A DNA stretch of 8,384 nucleotides from Saprospiraceae bacterium (lineage in GTDB: Bacteria > Bacteroidota > Bacteroidia > Chitinophagales > Saprospiraceae): assembly GCA_013361075.1 (NCBI GenBank), contig JABWAJ010000231.1, positions 1 to 8,384 on the forward strand, in the 5' to 3' direction. Each line of letters starts with the position of its first letter. Within the stretch, counting starts at the first letter, position 1. Shown one piece after another: positions 7,041 to 8,384 of the stretch. The notes under the pieces are model-generated. The model saw only the letters and a list, made by a program, of their open reading frames with translations, had not been told where the DNA came from and ran no database searches. Position numbers and translations under genes: made by a program.

Positions 7041-7174
7041 GTGCCCTCCGGATGTTCAGGCATGAGGTAGCAAAAAATTCTACCCTTGTGTTTAAACCCG
7101 TCTCTCTATTCACCGTCATACCCACAGCATTTGCATTCCATAAGCTTTTTCCTTCGCTTAAAATCCAATAACGT
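7041..7174 (+). other. Upstream spacer of the DUF1800 gene
   Basis: This 134-base stretch must contain the promoter of the DUF1800 gene if the preceding terminator is efficient. TACCCTTG at 7081-7088 is one base off the Bacteroidota -7 consensus TAnnTTTG, but no convincing -33 TTG element sits about 20 bases upstream, so it is only a weak candidate. There is no Shine-Dalgarno sequence near the ATG at 7175; the bases before it are A/T-rich (AAATCCAATAACGT). No small ORF or RNA gene was recognised here. Confidence 0.3.
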
Positions 7175-8384
7175 ATGGACAGAAGAGCTACTCTGGCCGC
7201 TTTTTTCGGCAAAAAACAAACAGCTGCCATGCCAAACAATACGCAGGAAACCCGGCAGACGGGGGGGCGTACGGCGGCTATGACAAGTATTTTTCAGGTC
7301 ACATCCGGACTTGAACCCTATTCCGGCCCCTGGGCTTTTGAACAGGCGGCCCATCTGCTCCGGCGGACGATGTTTGGCCCAACTTACGAACAAATTAAAA
7401 CAGTGCGCGACCAGGGAATGAACGCCACGGTTGCCCAGCTTTTTCAGGACCTCCCGCTGCCTGCCCCCCCCATCAATTATTACTTTGAAGAAGATCCCAA
7501 TGTACCGGTGGGCAGTACCTGGATTGATGCACCGTATTCCACTACCGTAAACCTGGCACAATATCGTGGCCGGAGTCTGCGGGGGTGGACGCTTGGGCAA
7601 ATTCTGGAAGAAGGGATCTCTGTAAGGGAAAAGCTTGTGTTGTTCTGGCTCAACCACTTCGGAATTGGCAACGTCAACGACCCAAAATTCAACTACCGCC
7701 ATTCCAACCTGCTCAGAACGCATGCCTGGGGGAATTTTAAGCAACTGATCAAAGACATCACCATCAGCCCTTCCATGCTTCGTTTTCTGAATGGCAACCA
7801 GAATACCCGGATCGCACCGAATGAAAATTATGCCCGGGAGTTGCTGGAATTATTCACCATTGGGAAAGGCCCGCAGGTAGGCCCAGGCGATTACACCAAT
7901 TACACCGAAGACGATGTTTTACAAATGGCCAAAGTGCTCACCGGCTGGCGCGACCGCGGGTACAATACCCTCAACGCCGCTACGCCTGTTGAATCTTTTT
8001 TCCAGGCCAACTTGCACGATACGGGGGTAAAACAGTTGTCGCACCGCTTCGACAACGTAACAATCAGCAATCTGGGCAATCAGGAATACGCCCATTTGGT
8101 AGACATCATCTTCCAAAAAGACGAAGTCGCCCGCTTTATCAGCCGAAAACTCTACCGTTGGTTCATTTATTACATCATCACCGATGATGCAGAAGCCAAC
8201 GTCATTGAGCCGATGGCCCAATTGCTGATTGCAAACAATTACGAACTGGCACCCGTGCTCAAAGCCCTGCTCAGTAGTGCCCATTTCTACGACATGCTGA
8301 ATGTAGGCCCGATGATCAAAAATCCGCTCGATTTTGTAGCCGGCACCCTCAAGCAGTTTGAAGTAGCCATGCCCGCCGACGAAT
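7175..8384 (+). CDS. DUF1800 family protein, C-terminus beyond the window
   Basis: The reading frame is open for 403 codons to the right edge. It belongs to the DUF1800 family (PF08811-type), whose biochemical role is unknown; members are common in Bacteroidota and Planctomycetota and are often next to a DUF1501 gene. Family landmarks seen in order are AAHLLRRTMFG (58-68), REKLVLFWLNHF (151-162), the signature ENYARELLELFTIG (217-230), KVLTGWR (253-259) and ISRKLYRWF (322-330). ATG 7175 is fixed as the first possible ATG because an in-frame TAA lies at 7169-7171. The resulting start, MDRRATLAAFFGKK, resembles the short basic N-terminus common in the family and is not an obvious Sec signal peptide. 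From recall, full members run about 450-550 residues, so most of the protein is visible. Two homopolymer tracts (G7 at 7261-7267, C8 at 7464-7471) lie in its first 100 codons, and the frame is intact as read. It probably forms its own transcription unit, as a terminator lies just upstream. Confidence 0.9.
   Translation, partial: MDRRATLAAFFGKKQTAAMPNNTQETRQTGGRTAAMTSIFQVTSGLEPYSGPWAFEQAAHLLRRTMFGPTYEQIKTVRDQGMNATVAQLFQDLPLPAPPINYYFEEDPNVPVGSTWIDAPYSTTVNLAQYRGRSLRGWTLGQILEEGISVREKLVLFWLNHFGIGNVNDPKFNYRHSNLLRTHAWGNFKQLIKDITISPSMLRFLNGNQNTRIAPNENYARELLELFTIGKGPQVGPGDYTNYTEDDVLQMAKVLTGWRDRGYNTLNAATPVESFFQANLHDTGVKQLSHRFDNVTISNLGNQEYAHLVDIIFQKDEVARFISRKLYRWFIYYIITDDAEANVIEPMAQLLIANNYELAPVLKALLSSAHFYDMLNVGPMIKNPLDFVAGTLKQFEVAMPADE

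Noticed and set aside
7106..7744. 212-codon antisense reading frame over the start of the DUF1800 gene.
   Set aside because: The + strand frame carries ordered DUF1800 motifs across this region; the antisense frame shows no recognisable domain.

Overview
The window looks like chromosomal DNA from a member of the Bacteroidota that has a type IX secretion system (T9SS). By eye its base composition is near 50% G+C, high for Flavobacteriia and more usual for Saprospiria or related environmental lineages; that placement is an inference. Three features support Bacteroidota: a C-terminal type B T9SS sorting domain, a PorP/SprF-family membrane protein, and genes that start without a clear Shine-Dalgarno sequence. 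All three recognisable genes are on the + strand.

Layout: 1-181 is an upstream spacer with a stem-loop (115-145). 182-5689 encodes a large secreted multidomain surface protein of 1835 residues. Its order is signal peptide, CUB-like domain, PKD domain, two P-domain (Homo B)-like modules separated by PKD-like segments, an Fn3-like segment, ten SprB-type repeats, a PKD-like segment and the type B sorting domain. 5690-5814 is a short spacer dominated by a long palindrome. 5815-6876 encodes a PorP/SprF-family protein of 353 residues. 6877-7174 is a non-coding spacer holding a degenerate 14-base tandem repeat, a second long palindrome and a strong intrinsic terminator (7011-7040). From 7175 to the right edge runs the start of a DUF1800-family gene, cut off by the window end after 403 codons.

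The first two genes form a known kind of functional pair. Type B T9SS substrates such as the gliding adhesin SprB depend on a PorP/SprF-family partner, often encoded next door. Here the adhesin-like protein would enter the periplasm by Sec, be recognised through its C-terminal domain, and pass through the T9SS translocon to the surface with help from the adjacent partner. The terminator after the second gene suggests that the DUF1800 gene is a separate transcription unit.

I found no wholly new system. The least explained material is non-coding: two different palindromes, each built from or adjoining short tandem repeats, flank the PorP/SprF-like gene. No tRNA, rRNA, CRISPR array, transposase or complete insertion sequence was seen.
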